Shown here one piece after another: positions 40,018-48,095 of a stretch of DNA of 64,000 bases; the stretch's first letter is position 1, and each line of letters starts with the position of its first letter. Location: the NCBI RefSeq assembly GCF_017976235.1, contig NZ_JACVHC010000007.1, positions 62,001 to 126,000 on the forward strand, in the 5' to 3' direction. Position numbers and translations under genes: made by a program. A model generated the notes under the pieces. The model saw only the letters and a program-made list of their open reading frames with translations, was not told the origin of the DNA and made no database searches. This DNA comes from Pseudomonas anatoliensis. GTDB lineage: Bacteria; Pseudomonadota; Gammaproteobacteria; Pseudomonadales; Pseudomonadaceae.

Positions 40018-41583
40018 TTAGCGGTTAAACCGCTCCACCAACGAGTACTGCGTATTCGCCGTCTTGGTCAGCTCTTCACTCAGCAACGCCGAGTTATGCG
40101 CCTGTTCCGACGTCTGATCCGCCAACTCCGAAATATTGCTGATGTTGCGGCTGATCTCTTCAGCCACCGCACTTTGCTCTTCCGTCGCCGCAGCGATCTG
40201 CGTGGTCATGTCGGTGATATTAGCCACCGCTTCGCTGATCCCGACCAGTGCCTGATCCGCTTCCAGCACCCGCGCCACACCTTCTTCGGCCTGGCGATGC
40301 CCGGCTTCCATGGTTTGCACAGCGCTCGAAGCAGTCTGCTGCAGCTTGGCGATCAGGGCGTGAATCTGCCCGGTCGATTCGCTGGTGCGTTGCGCCAGTT
40401 GACGAACTTCGTCCGCCACGACGGCAAAGCCACGGCCCATCTCGCCGGCACGAGCCGCCTCGATGGCGGCGTTGAGCGCGAGCAGGTTGGTCTGGTCGGC
40501 GATGCCTTTGATCACATCGACCACGCCGCCGATTTCGTCGCTGTCTTTCGCCAGTTGGGTGACGGTCAGGCCGGTTTCACCCACAACAACCGACAAACGC
40601 TGAATGGCTTCGCGGGTTTCGCCGGCGATGTCGCGTCCGCGACCGGTCAGGCGATTGGCTTCCTGAGTGGCGTCGGCGGTGCGTTGTACGTGGCTGGCCA
40701 CTTCCTGCGTGGTCGCGGCCATCTGGTTGACGGCGGTGGCGACTTGTTCGGTTTCCACGCGCTGGCGTTCCAGGCCGGTCGAGCTGCTGTGTGCCAGAGC
40801 GTCGGACTGCTTGGCCTGATCGGTCAGGTGCTCGGCAGTGTCCTGCAGTCGGGTCAGGCAGGTTTTCAGACGGGCTTCCTGACTGAGGATCGCCATTTCC
40901 AGACGCGCCTGAGAGCCACGGCTGTCGGTGTACATCTGCGCGATCAGCGGGTCGGACGTGGTCTGTTCGGCCAGACGCAGCAAGCGCTTGAGGCCTCTCT
41001 GCTGCCATTGCAGACCTAATAGGCCGAGTGGCACCGACAGACCAGCGGCGAGGGCAAAGCCCCACTGCGAGTTCAGGGTTGCGCCGATGACGAAGCTAAG
41101 CTGGCTGACCAGAATGAACGGCAGCCAGTCTTGCAACACCGGCAGCCATTTATCGCTGGAAGGAATCGCCGACTTGCCCTGGTTGATGCGTTGGTAAAGC
41201 GCTTCGGCACGGCGGATCTGTTCGGCGGTGGGTTTGATCCGCACCGACTCGTAACCGATCACCTGATTGCCGTCGAACACCGGTGTTACATAGGCGTTAA
41301 CCCAGTAATGGTCACCGGTCTTGCAGCGATTCTTGACGATGCCCATCCATGGCAAGCCTTGTTTCAGTGTGCCCCACATGTGCGAAAACACCGCAGCCGG
41401 GACGTCGGGGTGACGAACCAGGTTGTGCGGCGCACGGATCAGTTCCTCACGCGAAAACCCGCTGATCTCGACGAAAGCGTCGTTGCAGTAGGTGATCATG
41501 CCCTTGGCGTCGGTTGTGGAAATCAACCGTTGCTGAGCCGGGAAGGTCCGTTCGCGTTGTGTAATGGGCTGGTTGTTACGCAT
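40018..41583 (-). CDS. aer: aerotaxis receptor, PAS-containing chemoreceptor
   Basis: A 521-residue methyl-accepting chemotaxis protein. The N-terminal PAS domain (RLISTTDAKGMITYCNDAFV, then HPDVPAAVFSHMW and YWVNAYVTPVF, to about residue 125) is of the Aer type, which binds FAD and senses redox or oxygen. Two hydrophobic segments occur around residues 155-200 with a very short or absent periplasmic loop. The C-terminal signalling domain contains the hairpin tip GGVVDVIKGIADQTNLLALN and following AAIEAARAGEMGRGFAVVA. I start at MRNNQPITQRE (41583), giving the same length as the P. aeruginosa Aer as I recall. Its place beside the cbb3 operons supports a role in moving toward suitable oxygen levels. 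Confidence 0.92.
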   Translation of the reverse strand: MRNNQPITQRERTFPAQQRLISTTDAKGMITYCNDAFVEISGFSREELIRAPHNLVRHPDVPAAVFSHMWGTLKQGLPWMGIVKNRCKTGDHYWVNAYVTPVFDGNQVIGYESVRIKPTAEQIRRAEALYQRINQGKSAIPSSDKWLPVLQDWLPFILVSQLSFVIGATLNSQWGFALAAGLSVPLGLLGLQWQQRGLKRLLRLAEQTTSDPLIAQMYTDSRGSQARLEMAILSQEARLKTCLTRLQDTAEHLTDQAKQSDALAHSSSTGLERQRVETEQVATAVNQMAATTQEVASHVQRTADATQEANRLTGRGRDIAGETREAIQRLSVVVGETGLTVTQLAKDSDEIGGVVDVIKGIADQTNLLALNAAIEAARAGEMGRGFAVVADEVRQLAQRTSESTGQIHALIAKLQQTASSAVQTMEAGHRQAEEGVARVLEADQALVGISEAVANITDMTTQIAAATEEQSAVAEEISRNISNISELADQTSEQAHNSALLSEELTKTANTQYSLVERFNR

Positions 41584-41684
41584 GTTTTTCAATCCGCAAG
41601 GCTTTGAAAGGTTGTCGGCGCTGGCAGGAAATTATTGAATTTTTCTTTCAGTAATCAGCACGGCGTCGCAAAACGCGGCTTGCC

Positions 41685-42476
41685 TCAACCGGCCAGCATC
41701 GGATAGGTGAACAAGCCAAAATGCAGCACATTCAGCCCGAAGTGTGTGGCGATCGCCGCCCCGAGTCCGCCGAAACGGTAGGCCAGACCATAGCCGACAC
41801 CCGCCAGTCCCGCCAGTAACACCCAAGTCCAGCCCGCACCGACATGCGCCAGCGCGAACAGTGACGAGGCGAGCAGCAGCGCGAGGTTTTCGCCATACGG
41901 CAGGTGTTTGAAGCGTCGGCTGAAACCGCCTTGTATATAGCCGCGAAACAGCGCTTCCTCGACCAGCGTCACCAGCAGCAGATTGTTCAGCACCCACAGC
42001 CACGCCTGATCCGGCCATTTCGGCGCCCAGGCGATAACGCCAAGCAACACCGCACCACCGAGTGCGAGGGCCGCGCTTAACGTCAGGCCGAGGGCGGTGG
42101 CGTACACGGTCAGGCGCAAGGAGCGTCGCGCGACAATCCACGGGCAGACCAGCAATAGCCAGAAGCCAACCAGTGGTTTGTCCTGATTCAGGTACATCGA
42201 AAAGCGCACAGCGTTATCAGTGAAACGCTGCGGATCAATAGCGCGGCCGTTGTAAAAACCCGGCAACCAATGCATCGCCAACGCCAAGGTCATCACGATG
42301 AACAGGCCGTGGCCGAGGTAGCGTGCGAACGGCACTTGTTGCTGGCGTACCGCGTACCCGGCGAACAGCAGCAGGCCGACGGAAATCAGTGCCAGCCAGC
42401 CGAGTTGGCCGTAGCTGAGCGCCAATCCGTAGCCGAGGCTGAGCAGCGCCAGATAAAGCCAAGGCAAAGCCTTCAT
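41685..42476 (-). CDS. CPBP family intramembrane metalloprotease
   Basis: A 263-residue membrane protein with about eight helices and the CAAX-protease-like (CPBP/Abi) motifs: EEALFRGYIQGGF (motif 1, about residue 168), FALAHVGAG (motif 2, about residue 201) and HFGLNVLHF (motif 3, near residue 248). These carry the Glu and His residues expected for the metal site. The substrate is unknown; bacterial members are linked to protein maturation or bacteriocin immunity. I start at MKALPWLYLAL (42476), after a GGGAGT ribosome binding site; the upstream frame runs into a REP-rich stretch. Confidence 0.85.
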   Translation of the reverse strand: MKALPWLYLALLSLGYGLALSYGQLGWLALISVGLLLFAGYAVRQQQVPFARYLGHGLFIVMTLALAMHWLPGFYNGRAIDPQRFTDNAVRFSMYLNQDKPLVGFWLLLVCPWIVARRSLRLTVYATALGLTLSAALALGGAVLLGVIAWAPKWPDQAWLWVLNNLLLVTLVEEALFRGYIQGGFSRRFKHLPYGENLALLLASSLFALAHVGAGWTWVLLAGLAGVGYGLAYRFGGLGAAIATHFGLNVLHFGLFTYPMLAG

Positions 42477-42540
42477 CGAAACTCCCTGTGAAAATGGGTG
42501 GAAGGGCTTTCTACACGGCTGGGCGGCGGAAAGCAAAAGT

Positions 42541-42649
42541 CAAAAGATCGCAGCCTGCGGCAGCTCCTACAAGGATCGCATTCGCCGCCAATTGCGCGGA
42601 TAAACGCCGGATCTGTAGGAGCTGCCGCAGGCTGCGATCTTTTGATCTT
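42541..42649. repeat. REP doublet (copy 11)
   Basis: Inverted pair with CTGCGG-type arms and a roughly 40-base spacer, between inhA and the CPBP protease gene. Confidence 0.9.
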
Positions 42650-42653
42650 GCCT

Positions 42654-43340
42654 TTAAAGCAGGTTGAGTTTCGCCGCAGCACGCTCAGTAATTTCCGTGC
42701 GCAGTTTCAACGATGGCGCCGCTCGCAACCGGGCCTCATCGACGATTGCATTCGGCGCTGAATCCGGCGAGCCCGAGTTAAATGGCGGCGCCGGAGCGTA
42801 CTCAAGCTGCAGCTGCACCAACTGCGCCGTGTCGGCATCAACCAGCTCAGCCGCCAGCACCAAGGCAAAATCGATCCCTGCGGTAATTCCGCCGCCAGTA
42901 AACAGATTGCCGTCACGCACCACCCGATCCTTCACGGCAATCGCCCCCAGCGTCGGTAGCAGGTCGTGATAAGCCCAATGTGTCGTCGCGCGTTTGCCGT
43001 GCAGCAGACCCGCCGCGCCGAGCACCAGCGAGCCGGTGCACACCGAAGTCACGTAACGCGCCTGCGCGGCCTGGCGTTTAATGAAGGCCAGCGTCTGCTC
43101 ATCCTCCATCAACGGCCCGACGCCACCGCCACCGGGCACACAGATCACATCCAGATCAGGACAGTCCTCGAAGGTCGTGGTCGGTTTCAGCACCAGACCG
43201 GTGCTGGCCGTGACCGGCATCAGATCCTTCCAGATCAGATGCACCTGCACACCCGGCAACGACGCGAGCACGTCATAAGGACCGGTCAGGTCGAGTTGTT
43301 GAACCTGCGGAAACAACAGAAAACCGATCTGCAACGTCAT
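42654..43340 (-). CDS. inhA: isonitrile hydratase (DJ-1/PfpI family)
   Basis: Isonitrile hydratase converts isonitriles to N-substituted formamides. The 228-residue protein closely follows the P. putida enzyme as I remember it, from MTLQIGFLLFPQVQQLDLTG through GITAGIDFAL to the ending ERAAAKLNLL. The catalytic cysteine is Cys101 in TSVCTGSLVLGAAG, the position described for that enzyme. I start at MTLQIG (43340); a Met five codons upstream is possible. It is divergent from a GlxA-type regulator with a DJ-1-like domain, and 89 bp separate the two starts, so local regulation by that gene is likely. Confidence 0.92.
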   Translation of the reverse strand: MTLQIGFLLFPQVQQLDLTGPYDVLASLPGVQVHLIWKDLMPVTASTGLVLKPTTTFEDCPDLDVICVPGGGGVGPLMEDEQTLAFIKRQAAQARYVTSVCTGSLVLGAAGLLHGKRATTHWAYHDLLPTLGAIAVKDRVVRDGNLFTGGGITAGIDFALVLAAELVDADTAQLVQLQLEYAPAPPFNSGSPDSAPNAIVDEARLRAAPSLKLRTEITERAAAKLNLL

Positions 43341-43429
43341 GGGGTTTTTCTCCATTGAGGGGGTGGACGGCTTCACTGTAGGCGCGTAGGTTCTGGCGCA
43401 TACGCCAATCACCCCACGAATTACGCCAA

Positions 43430-44425
43430 ATGCCCAAAGCCATTCACGTACTCGCGTTTGCCAACATGCAGATCCTCGACGTCACCGGCCCGTTGCAAGT
43501 GTTTGCTTCGGCCAATGACCTCTGTCGTCAACGCGGCCTGCCGACGCCTTATGCGCCAAGTGTGATCGCCAGCGAAGGCGGAGCGGTGATGTCGTCCGCG
43601 GGGCTGGCGGTGCTTGCCGAACCGCTACCTCAAGAGGCCAGCGATACGCTGATCATCGCCGGCGGCTGGGGCATTTATCCGGCCGCGGAGGATCTGCCGT
43701 TGGTGGATTGGGTACGCCAACATGCAGCGAAATGCCGGCGCGTGGCTTCGGTGTGTACCGGCGCATTTCTGTTGGCGGCCAGCGGCTGGCTCGACGGTCG
43801 ACGCGTCGTCACTCACTGGACGCGTTGCGAGCAACTGGCGCAGCAGCATCCGAAGTTGCAGGTCGAGGCCAATCCGATCTTCATCAACGACGGCCCGGTC
43901 TGGACTTCGGCGGGGGTTACCGCAGGCATCGATCTGGCACTGGCGATGGTCGAGCAAGACCTCGGCAGCGACATCGCCCTGGACGTCGCCCGCCATCTGG
44001 TGGTGTTCCTCAAACGCCCGGGCGGGCAGTCACAGTTCAGCGTGACGTTATCACTGCAGAACCAAGGCAACCGTTTCGATGAGCTGCATGCATGGATCGC
44101 CGAAAACCTGACCTGTGACCTCGGCGTACCGACTCTGGCCGAACAGGCCGGGATGAGCGAACGCAGCTTCGTCCGCCATTACCGCGCCGACACCGGCCAG
44201 ACTCCGGCGCGTGCGATCGAACTGATCCGCGTCGAAACGGCCCGGCGCTTGCTCAGTGATACGGGATTGCCGGTGAAGCGCATCGCTGCCAATTGCGGGT
44301 TTGGTAGTGAGGAAACATTGCGCCGGAGTTTTCTGCGGGCGATTGGGGTGACGCCGCAGGCGTATCGGGAGCGGTTTTCGGTCAGCGCTGCAACAATCAA
44401 CACTGAAGTCATCGCGCGATGCTGA
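43430..44425 (+). CDS. GlxA-type AraC regulator with DJ-1-like domain
   Basis: A 331-residue transcriptional regulator. The N-terminal half (about residues 1-190) is a DJ-1/PfpI-like domain (IHVLAFANMQILDVTGPLQV, then ASVCTGAFLLAASG with the nucleophile-elbow cysteine, then TSAGVTAGIDLAL). The C-terminal part has two AraC-type helix-turn-helix motifs (LAEQAGMSERSFVRHYRADT and VKRIAANCGFGSEETLRRSF). It is divergent from inhA, whose product shares the same fold, so it probably controls isonitrile degradation and may sense a related ligand; that is inference. An enzyme activity for the N-terminal domain cannot be excluded. Confidence 0.88.
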   Translation: MPKAIHVLAFANMQILDVTGPLQVFASANDLCRQRGLPTPYAPSVIASEGGAVMSSAGLAVLAEPLPQEASDTLIIAGGWGIYPAAEDLPLVDWVRQHAAKCRRVASVCTGAFLLAASGWLDGRRVVTHWTRCEQLAQQHPKLQVEANPIFINDGPVWTSAGVTAGIDLALAMVEQDLGSDIALDVARHLVVFLKRPGGQSQFSVTLSLQNQGNRFDELHAWIAENLTCDLGVPTLAEQAGMSERSFVRHYRADTGQTPARAIELIRVETARRLLSDTGLPVKRIAANCGFGSEETLRRSFLRAIGVTPQAYRERFSVSAATINTEVIARC

Positions 44426-44427
44426 AC

Positions 44428-44462
44428 CTGTGGCGAGGGAGCGAGCTCCTTTGCCACAGATG
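44428..44462. repeat. short palindrome between convergent genes
   Basis: CTGTGGCGAGGGAGCGAGCT is followed by CCTTTGCCACAG: outer TGTGGC/GCCACA arms around a GGAGC-GA-GCTCC inner stem. It probably ends transcripts from both sides. Confidence 0.7.
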
Positions 44463-44464
44463 AT

Positions 44465-44854
44465 TCAGGCCTCAACTTCCGCCACCTGATTAAAATACTT
44501 CGTCCGATCCGGCGTAAACGTCACCACCATCTTCGTACGCGAACACGTCAACGAGCGCTCCTCAGCCAAATCGATATCCAGATCTTCCCCACGCAAACCT
44601 TGCCACTGCGCGAGGTATTTCAGTGAGCCGTATTTTTCGTTTTTCTTCAGGCTGCGGCTAACGCCACCTTTCCAGCCGAGGACGGGCAGTTCGTTGGCGA
44701 GGCAGCGTTGGGCGAGGTCGGGGAAACGGGCGGCGCGCTGGCGGCCGATTTCCCAGCATTTGATCAGGCCTTTATCGGCGGCTTCCCAGAGCTGGGTGCG
44801 GGTCAGGCCGGTGCGTAGGGCGCTGTCGATGTTGCGCTGGACGTGCTGGGACAT
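44465..44854 (-). CDS. conserved hypothetical protein
   Basis: A 129-residue basic protein that I do not recognise. It has no signal peptide or membrane segment. The sequence MSQHVQRNIDSALRTGLTRT is followed by QLWEAADKGLIKCWEIGRQR, helical and possibly nucleic-acid binding, and by CLANELPVLGWKGGVSRSLK. AAGGAAA lies about 8 bp before the ATG at 44854; the frame extends 37 codons upstream but without a ribosome binding site. It stands alone between a regulator and a repeat-rich gap. Confidence 0.65.
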   Translation of the reverse strand: MSQHVQRNIDSALRTGLTRTQLWEAADKGLIKCWEIGRQRAARFPDLAQRCLANELPVLGWKGGVSRSLKKNEKYGSLKYLAQWQGLRGEDLDIDLAEERSLTCSRTKMVVTFTPDRTKYFNQVAEVEA

Positions 44855-45026
44855 TCTGTTTCCTTGAATTCGGGTTTTGTTGGACAGCTCCGCTGTGCCC
44901 GTTGCGGTGGATGGTAGGGGCGGATGTAACAGCTGGCAACAAGGTATTTCGGGGTGTAAGTGCAAGTTGCGGGGGAGGGAGGGAACAGGGGGTGTTTAAT
45001 GTTTGTAGGCACGAAGTTGCATTCTT

Positions 45027-45160
45027 TGTGGCGAGGGGATTTATCCCCGTTCGGCTGCGCAGCAGTCGCAAAGCCAGTGAATGCGGTATTTCTTGAGTAT
45101 TGAGTTTGCAGGTTTAGGGGCCGCTTCGCAGCCCAGCGGGGATAAATCCCCTCACCACAG
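45027..45160. repeat. long inverted repeat of the GGGATTTATCCCC type
   Basis: TGTGGCGAGGGGATTTATCC near 45027 is matched in inverse near 45139-45160 (GGGGATAAATCCCCTCACCA), with a spacer of about 90 bases that holds further short palindromes. The rest of the 379-bp gap between the two genes shows no gene; CCTGCTTTGATTGGAGCAGG at 45179 is another small hairpin. Confidence 0.75.
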
Positions 45161-45233
45161 GGGATTGCCGCGTGTAGGACCTGCTTTGATTGGAGCAGGC
45201 GTGCGGGATATTTCCGACGAACTCCGGCGACTT

Positions 45234-47060
45234 TTACGGCTGCCACTCACTCTTTTCCCCACTCAACCGCCGATCGAGAAAACTTGCCGCACTGATCAGC
45301 GCCAGATGCGTCAGTGCCTGCGGTGTATTGCCCAGATGCCGGCCATGGCTGTCGAATTCCTCGGCGTACAGCCCCAGCGGATTGGCGTAACGCAGCAGCT
45401 GTTCGAACTCCAGATGGGCCTTTTCCACCTGGCCGGCGCGGGCCAGGCATTCGACGTACCAGAATGAACATGCGGCGAATGCGCCTTCGGTCCCGGCCAG
45501 ACCATCAATGCCTGCCTCTTCGTTGCGATAGCGATAAACCATGCCGTCGCGCACCAAACTCTTTTCGATGGCCTCAAGGGTCGATAGCCAGCGTGGATCC
45601 TTGGCGCTGACAAAACGCACCAGCGGCATCAACAGCATCGAGCCGTCGAGTGCGGTGCCGCCCTTGTACTGGACGAAATGCCCGCGCTCTTCATCCCAGA
45701 AGTTGTCCCAGATGTCGGCGTAGATCGCCTGGCGGGTCTGGTCCCATTGGGCGAACGGTGCCGGCAACGAGCGCTTCGAGGCGAGGCGAATCGCTCGGTC
45801 CAGCGCCACCCAGCACATCAGCCGTGAGTGCAAAAAGTGATGCTGCTCACCGCGCATTTCCCAAATGCCTACATCCTTGGTCTGCCATGTCTCACACACC
45901 TGGTCGACAACTTCGCGCACATGTTTCCAGCCTTCGTGGGAAATGGCGTCGCCGTACTTGTTGACCAGATACACCGCGTCCATCAGTTCGCCGAAGATAT
46001 CCAGCTGAATCTGGTCATACGCGCCGTTGCCGATGCGCACCGGTTTCGCGCCGCCATGCCCCGACAGATGCGCAAGTTCGGTTTCCGGCAGTTCCTGTTG
46101 ACCGTCGATGCCATACAGAATGTTCAGTTTCATCGGCTGGCCGCAGCAATCACTGACCCGTCCGCGCAGCCAGCCCATGTAGGCGTTGGCTTCGCTGACA
46201 AACCCCAGGCGCATGAACGCGTAAACGGTAAACGAGGCATCGCGGATCCAGGTGTAGCGGTAATCCCAGTTACGCTCGCCGCCCGGGGTCTCCGGCAGGC
46301 CGAAAGTGGCGGCGGCGAGGATCGCGCCGTGTTTGCGTGAGGTCAGCAGCTTGAGCGCGAGCGCCGAGCGGTTGACCATTTCGCGCCAGCGTCCGCGGTA
46401 GATCGACTGGCCGATCCATTCGCGCCAGAACTTCAGCGTGCGTTCCATACAGAAATCGCCGGCGCCCTCGACGAAACGCGGGTCGTCGGTCGCGCCGAGC
46501 ATGAACCCGGCCGTCTGATCCTGTTTCAGCGTGAAGCGTGCGACAGCTGCGTCGGCGTCAATCTGCATCGGCTGATTCGACGCCAGACGCAGCGTCGGTT
46601 GTCCGGTTGCGCTGAACAGGACATCTTTCTGATCCGCCTGCGCGCGCGTGTTTGCGCGGGCGTAGTCGTGGCGCACGGCGCAGCGCATATGGAACGTTGC
46701 CTCGCCACTGACCACGCGCACGCGGCGCATCAGCAGCGGCAGGTCATCTTCGCTGTCGCCCACTGGCAGCATGTCGGTGATTTCCACCACTGCAAATTCG
46801 CTGAGCCAGCGGGTTTGCAGGACATTGGTGTCGGGCAGGTAAATCTGCTCACGTCGCGCATCGGGCAAGTCCGGTGCGAGTTGGAAAATCCCCGCGTCTG
46901 GCGAGTCCAGCAACGAGCAAAAGATCGACGGACTGTCGAACTCCGGCCAGCAGAAAAAATCCACGCTGCCCTTGTCGTTGACCAGCGCCGCGCTGCGCAT
47001 ATCGCCGATGATGCCGTGGGCGTCGATCGGGCTTTGTCGTTCTTGATGATGCTCAGCCAT
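45234..47060 (-). CDS. glycoside hydrolase family 15 protein
   Basis: A 608-residue protein of the glucoamylase-like GH15 family, which removes glucose from alpha-glucans or, in some bacterial members, cleaves trehalose. The N-terminal beta domain (IDAHGIIGDMRSAALVNDKG, then DFFCWPEFDSPSIFCSLLD) and an (alpha/alpha)6 barrel (NWDYRYTWIRDASFTVYAF; later RYRNEEAGIDGLAGTEGAF) are clear. No signal peptide is seen, so it is cytoplasmic. It overlaps the preceding SDR gene by 8 bp, indicating one operon. The true substrate is not evident; trehalose or a maltodextrin is possible. Confidence 0.9.
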   Translation of the reverse strand: MAEHHQERQSPIDAHGIIGDMRSAALVNDKGSVDFFCWPEFDSPSIFCSLLDSPDAGIFQLAPDLPDARREQIYLPDTNVLQTRWLSEFAVVEITDMLPVGDSEDDLPLLMRRVRVVSGEATFHMRCAVRHDYARANTRAQADQKDVLFSATGQPTLRLASNQPMQIDADAAVARFTLKQDQTAGFMLGATDDPRFVEGAGDFCMERTLKFWREWIGQSIYRGRWREMVNRSALALKLLTSRKHGAILAAATFGLPETPGGERNWDYRYTWIRDASFTVYAFMRLGFVSEANAYMGWLRGRVSDCCGQPMKLNILYGIDGQQELPETELAHLSGHGGAKPVRIGNGAYDQIQLDIFGELMDAVYLVNKYGDAISHEGWKHVREVVDQVCETWQTKDVGIWEMRGEQHHFLHSRLMCWVALDRAIRLASKRSLPAPFAQWDQTRQAIYADIWDNFWDEERGHFVQYKGGTALDGSMLLMPLVRFVSAKDPRWLSTLEAIEKSLVRDGMVYRYRNEEAGIDGLAGTEGAFAACSFWYVECLARAGQVEKAHLEFEQLLRYANPLGLYAEEFDSHGRHLGNTPQALTHLALISAASFLDRRLSGEKSEWQP

Positions 47061-47853
47061 TGCCGCGAAACTCCGGATAGAGACTCATGCCGCCGTCGAT
47101 GAACAGGGTGGTGCCGACGATGTAATCGGCGGCGTCGGAGGCGAGGAAAACCACGGCGTTGGCGACGTCATCTACGTCGCCGATACGCCCATAGGGAATC
47201 AGCTCAAGCAGCTTTTCAGCCGCTGCACCTTCCGTGGCTTTTTCATTAATGGCCGTACGAATCGCCCCCGGCGCAATGCCGTTGATGCGGATGCGCTGAT
47301 GGCTGACTTCCTGCGCGAGGGTCTGCATCAACTGATCGACGCCACCCTTGGACGCGGCGTAATTGACGTGCCCGGCCCACGGAATGCGCTGGTGCACCGA
47401 ACTCATGTGAATAATCTTGCCGGCGGCGCGGGACACACCCTCGCGAACGCCCTGACGATTGAAAATCCGCAATGCAGCGCGGGCGCAGAGGAACTGGCCG
47501 GTGAGGTTGACGCCGATCACCGCGTTCCAGTCATCCAGGGTCATGTCCACCGCTGCGGCGTCTTTTTGCAGTCCGGAATTGGCCACCAGAATGTCCAGTG
47601 AGCCGAAGGCGTCGAGGGTCTGGGCGAACAGCCGTTCGACCTCGTCTTCCTTCGATACATCGGCGCCGATGGCCAGCGCCTGACCGCCGTCAGCGATGAT
47701 TTGTCGGGCGAGAGCTTCGGCGGGTTCGGCCTGGCGGTTGTAGTTGATGACCACTGCAGCGCCAGCGGCGGCCAGTGCTTTGGCGGCCGCGTGGCCGATG
47801 CCGGAGCTGGCGCCGGTGATGAGTGCAACTTGTCTGGCTAGGGAGATCTGCAT
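47053..47853 (-). CDS. short-chain dehydrogenase, glucose 1-dehydrogenase-like
   Basis: A 266-residue SDR with the cofactor motif GASSGIGHAAAKALA (about residues 13-27), the NSG of VANSGL in place of NAG, a catalytic Ser in HMSSVHQRIPW, and YAASK (Tyr-X3-Lys, about residue 167). NYNRQ after the second strand suggests NADP or dual use. The closest familiar group is glucose 1-dehydrogenase and related sugar dehydrogenases. Coupling with the GH15 gene fits oxidation of released glucose, which is inference. I start at MQISLARQ (47853); the frame extends upstream into a REP doublet. Confidence 0.88.
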   Translation of the reverse strand: MQISLARQVALITGASSGIGHAAAKALAAAGAAVVINYNRQAEPAEALARQIIADGGQALAIGADVSKEDEVERLFAQTLDAFGSLDILVANSGLQKDAAAVDMTLDDWNAVIGVNLTGQFLCARAALRIFNRQGVREGVSRAAGKIIHMSSVHQRIPWAGHVNYAASKGGVDQLMQTLAQEVSHQRIRINGIAPGAIRTAINEKATEGAAAEKLLELIPYGRIGDVDDVANAVVFLASDAADYIVGTTLFIDGGMSLYPEFRGNG

Positions 47854-47921
47854 GCAAAGGCGCGCCTTGTGTGAGGGCCTATTCAGCTGACCGACGGCCA
47901 GCCTTGAGAGTTCAGCCAGAA

Positions 47922-48006
47922 GATCAAAAGATCGCAGCGTGCCGCAGCTCCTACAGATGATCACATTCACCTGTAGGAGCTGCGGCACGCTGCGATCTTT
48001 TGATCT
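47922..48006. repeat. REP doublet (copy 12)
   Basis: Inverted pair with GCGTGCCGCAG/CTGCGGCACGC arms, a core variant shared with part of copy 4. It lies between the divergent SDR and MFS genes. Confidence 0.9.
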
Positions 48007-48095
48007 TTAGGCCCTTCACATTCCACCAACAATTCCCCGCTTCCACGCCCCTCATCCATATGGCAACTTGGCCGCCCCTGATGAGGCTGTGACCG

